A stretch of DNA of 42,278 nucleotides, from the NCBI GenBank assembly GCA_947623185.1, contig CANQGL010000013.1, forward strand, positions 1 through 42,278, in the 5' to 3' direction. Below the pieces are notes generated by a model. The model had not been told where the DNA came from. It did no database searches and worked only from the letters and a program-made list of their open reading frames with translations. The position numbers and the translations under genes were made by a program. Source of the stretch: an uncultured Lachnospiraceae bacterium (GTDB taxonomy: Bacteria; Bacillota; Clostridia; Lachnospirales; Lachnospiraceae). Below, piece by piece: positions 39,887 through 42,278 of the stretch (the first letter of the stretch is position 1; every line of letters starts with the position of its first letter).

Positions 39887-41737
39887 TTAATAATTCACTA
39901 TAAGGACTTCATTTTTGGCATATCTCCATCCACTAACGCCTGCTTCTATCACACGATATTGGTTTTCATCGATCCATTTTTCAAGAAGATCATGCCTCTT
40001 TCCATTATGTTCCAACACATTTGAAAGCATAAACTTATACCCTAGCTGATCCAGCCGCTTAAGGATGGTGAGCATCTCAATTTCTTCCGTAATTCCCCAG
40101 CCTTTCATGCCTCTTTTCCCGTCATTATATGCAGCACTTGTTATATAGTACGGCGGGTCAAAGTAAAATACAGTGTCTACCGGATATTCAGCCCAATTGA
40201 TTTTTGTATAGTCAACATTTAGCAACTGAAATTCCGGCGCTTTGACTCGAAAATTTAGCAATCTGTTCTTTATATCATCACTGTACCCTGCCACCCCAAT
40301 GGGTGTGTTAAATTTATGATTAAAATTGAACCTGATCATATTTTGAAACGAGTACATGTGAAGTATATATAAATACAATTCAGACGGGTTTTCATTGTAT
40401 TTATCTCGCAGAGCGTTATACGGTCCTTTTGCGCGTTTCTTAAGTCCAAACTCTTTTATTACAGATTCTATATCAAGAACTTTTTGTTCTTTGTTTCCTT
40501 CAAGCAGCCATCTTACAAGATTATAAATGAATGGATTTAATTCATTATAAACAACCTTGTTCGTAGCCAGAACATTTGCTCCCACATTAAACGCACCCCC
40601 CATTGCATCGACAAAAGTATCTACGTTATATGGTAGTTCCTTCAAAATAACGGGAACAATTGTATCCTTGCTTCCGGAATAATTTAAAGGAGACTTATTA
40701 ATATCTCTATCTTTCTTAAAGTAAATAATTACCTCATTCAAATTCTCTCCATTTCTCTTATTGCTGGAGCGATGATTTTGATATTCTCTATAATCAAAAT
40801 GATAAACCTGCACTTGCCCTTTTATAGCAAACTTTTTAGCCAGATCTACCAATTCATCCAGCGGAACAAGCCCTTGGTTACTATAGCTAATGAGAACATG
40901 TTCAAATTGGATCTGCCTTAACAGATCTTCAAATATCCTTTTCGCCTGTGTACGCTGAGCGTATAGTGAATTCTTGTCACCGCGACCTCTTTTTCCCCCA
41001 ACACCTTTAATTACGGGGGAATCGTCCTTTGCGATCGTTTCAAGCATGTGATAAGCAGATACATACTGTGTTACAGTATACGGAGGGTCAATATATGCTA
41101 TATCCCCAGTTATTTTTCTTACAAGCTTATTAGCATCTTCGCACAGAACAATATTATCATTCAATCGACTAACACAATTCAATTCCAAAGGCTCTATGAC
41201 AAACTCCTTTTCAGCCCTTGAATCCCAAAATTTAAAATACGCTTCATATGTGCCTGAAGTATTCGACACCTTTGTAACGCTTTCCAGTAAGGAGGCAAGT
41301 AAGAAGAAATACTCATTTTCTTTAATATCCTCTTTTTTATATAAGCCCTCGATCGACTTTCTTATGCCGTCTATCTTAACTCCATTATTCTCGGTAAAAA
41401 ACATCCGGCCACCAATCGGAGTGTAATTTTGATATACAAAAAAAGATTCATCTGGAATAAAACTTTGCTCGTTTAACCACACAAAAATATCAGCGCCATA
41501 TTGTTTTCTAAATGTGCTAAAATGCGGCATACCCTTGTTCATCAACTTTGCCTTATTAAGGACATATGAATAATACAAAAAATCATTCGAAATTACTTTG
41601 TAACGACCCTTAAAAAAATCACCAACGCATCCTGTTCCCGCAAACAAATCAGCAAAGATTTCGCCTTCTATATGATTTTCATTAATTACTCTTTCTATTT
41701 GTTCAAGCAATTTAATTTTGCTACCTAAATATCTCAT
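39887..41737 (-). CDS. Fused two-domain adenine-N6 methyltransferase (M.FokI/M.LlaI type)
   Basis: 616 residues from ATG 41737; AGGTGGG is 10 bases upstream and M.FokI likewise begins MRFIGSK (here MRYLGSK). Domain 1 has SAM motif DLFAGTGCVGDFF and catalytic YIDPPYTVTQY. Domain 2 begins PLNYSGSK, with FVDAMGGAFNVGANV and YFDPPYYITSAAYNDG. Each half is a Dam-like class alpha enzyme. In M.FokI the two halves methylate the two strands of an asymmetric site, and the same is inferred here. The segment SGTYEAYFKFWDSRA and the end NEVLIVNY also match M.FokI closely as I recall it. It protects host DNA against the downstream nuclease. Confidence 0.9.
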   Translation of the reverse strand: MRYLGSKIKLLEQIERVINENHIEGEIFADLFAGTGCVGDFFKGRYKVISNDFLYYSYVLNKAKLMNKGMPHFSTFRKQYGADIFVWLNEQSFIPDESFFVYQNYTPIGGRMFFTENNGVKIDGIRKSIEGLYKKEDIKENEYFFLLASLLESVTKVSNTSGTYEAYFKFWDSRAEKEFVIEPLELNCVSRLNDNIVLCEDANKLVRKITGDIAYIDPPYTVTQYVSAYHMLETIAKDDSPVIKGVGGKRGRGDKNSLYAQRTQAKRIFEDLLRQIQFEHVLISYSNQGLVPLDELVDLAKKFAIKGQVQVYHFDYREYQNHRSSNKRNGENLNEVIIYFKKDRDINKSPLNYSGSKDTIVPVILKELPYNVDTFVDAMGGAFNVGANVLATNKVVYNELNPFIYNLVRWLLEGNKEQKVLDIESVIKEFGLKKRAKGPYNALRDKYNENPSELYLYILHMYSFQNMIRFNFNHKFNTPIGVAGYSDDIKNRLLNFRVKAPEFQLLNVDYTKINWAEYPVDTVFYFDPPYYITSAAYNDGKRGMKGWGITEEIEMLTILKRLDQLGYKFMLSNVLEHNGKRHDLLEKWIDENQYRVIEAGVSGWRYAKNEVLIVNY

Positions 41738-41752
41738 ATTTAAATTACCCAC

Positions 41753-41868
41753 CTATGCTAATCTTAAACTGTTACATTCAGAGTCTTCTCCAATCAACAG
41801 CCAAGTTACTTATTTAGCACCTATCTGCTTCAATCAATGCTATATTTTGCATACGCTGTCGTGCTCCG
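41753..41868. other. Gap between HTH gene and methylase
   Basis: AT-rich, no supported gene. It may hold a second promoter for the methylase, but I see no convincing one. Confidence 0.3.
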
Positions 41869-42069
41869 TTAATCATCAATAGCACTTTTCCCACTATTAA
41901 CCCATTCATCTATCTCAGAACACTTAAATTTCCAAAATCTCCCTATTTTATGAGCCGGGACTTCATTCTTGGGACTTCTAATCCAGCTACGAAGAGTGAC
42001 CGGTTTGACGCCAAGGTAGTCAGCTGCCTCATCCAGGCTGATATATTTCTCATTTTTGATTTGTTCCAT
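41869..42069 (-). CDS. Excisionase-type (MerR-like) helix-turn-helix protein
   Basis: 66 residues from ATG 42069, with GAGGAAA upstream; an ATG at 42084 is less well placed. The HTH_17 pattern is ISLDEAADYLGVKPVTLRSWI, written here as positions 9-30, followed by VPAHKIGRFWKFKCSEIDEWV. Such proteins bind DNA in excision or regulation. It lies before the methylase and restriction genes. LlaI has a controller gene in the same place, although of a different type as far as I can judge. Regulating the operon is a reasonable inference. Confidence 0.85.
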   Translation of the reverse strand: MEQIKNEKYISLDEAADYLGVKPVTLRSWIRSPKNEVPAHKIGRFWKFKCSEIDEWVNSGKSAIDD

Positions 42070-42113
42070 ATATTTTCCTCGCATTCGAAAAACAAAACGT
42101 AGTATGCCCTTTT

Positions 42114-42142
42114 ATAATATCACTTTTCTGTAGTTATTTCAA
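42114..42142 (-). promoter_or_regulatory. Promoter of the restriction-modification operon
   Basis: Minus strand TTGAAA (42137-42142), 17-base spacer, TATTAT (42114-42119), about 40 bases before the HTH gene. Confidence 0.65.
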
Positions 42143-42154
42143 CATGGTTTACCG

Positions 42155-42277
42155 TTATTTATTTATATTGCACAGGTGTTTTCTTGTTTGCACAAATTCC
42201 TTCATTTTAATCTCCATTCCGCCGCCTTTCAGTTGGCGGCACAAATAGTAATGAAAGTCTCGACTCCCTCTACGTTT
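42155..42277 (-). other. Partial open frame entering from the window edge
   Basis: 40 codons enter from beyond the window and end at a TAA at 42155-42157. The frame contains SRDFHYYLCRQL and MKEFVQTRKHLC. No family recognised; it could be the C-terminus of a neighbouring gene. It also contains the hairpin GCCGCC-N8-GGCGGC near 42220. Confidence 0.25.
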
Positions 42278-42278
42278 T

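Overview
The window looks like a chromosome segment of a Gram-positive Clostridia bacterium, most likely Lachnospiraceae. This is inferred from the block ruvA-ruvB-zapA-U32 peptidase-rodA-pbpA, from Hsp33 and SEC-C genes, from strong AGGAGG-type ribosome sites and from many TTGACA/TATAAT promoters with 17-base spacers. No species is claimed.

The layout has three parts. (1) Positions 1 to about 4,700 are a decayed accessory region. It holds a fragment joining a RecG/AlbA-like C-terminus to a Fic-like end, an orphan HipA/CtkA-like kinase, a frameshifted RelB/DinJ antitoxin, an intact YefM-like antitoxin with its operator next to a broken YoeB-like toxin, and an SRAP gene that has lost its start and its frame. 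(2) About 4,800 to 34,800 is GC-rich core genome, mostly on the minus strand: amidohydrolase, Nudix hydrolase, sugar-binding lipoprotein, galE, pbpA-rodA, U32 peptidase, zapA, ruvAB, an RNase H-like exonuclease, a cold-shock gene, Hsp33, methyltransferase, SEC-C protein, a D-malate/tartrate dehydrogenase-type gene, a SpoU-type RNA methylase (frameshifted), sbcDC, and an operon of hybrid sensor kinase, membrane-fusion protein, ABC ATPase and MacB-type permease. (3) About 34,970 to the end is AT-rich accessory DNA: a Fic gene flanked on both sides by the same 50-base operator-like block, small gene remnants, and a five-gene restriction-modification operon whose methylase resembles M.FokI/M.LlaI and whose nuclease resembles McrBC.

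The most interesting candidate lies at 21,453-21,880. A 66-residue hydrophobic peptide gene on the minus strand has a promoter whose spacer is a perfect Gram-positive LexA box. A convergent, short, promoter-and-terminator-bounded RNA overlaps the 3' end of that gene on the plus strand. This is the architecture of a type I toxin-antitoxin pair under SOS control.

The restriction operon (small HTH protein, fused two-domain adenine methylase, unknown 284-residue protein, McrB-like AAA protein, McrC-like nuclease) matches the gene order of the lactococcal LlaI system. The unknown protein is probably a restriction subunit.

Four reading frames (RelB, SRAP, SpoU methylase, ABC ATPase) are each restored by a single-base change in a short homopolymer. 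This may mean decay, phase variation or assembly error, and should be settled from raw reads before calling them dead.
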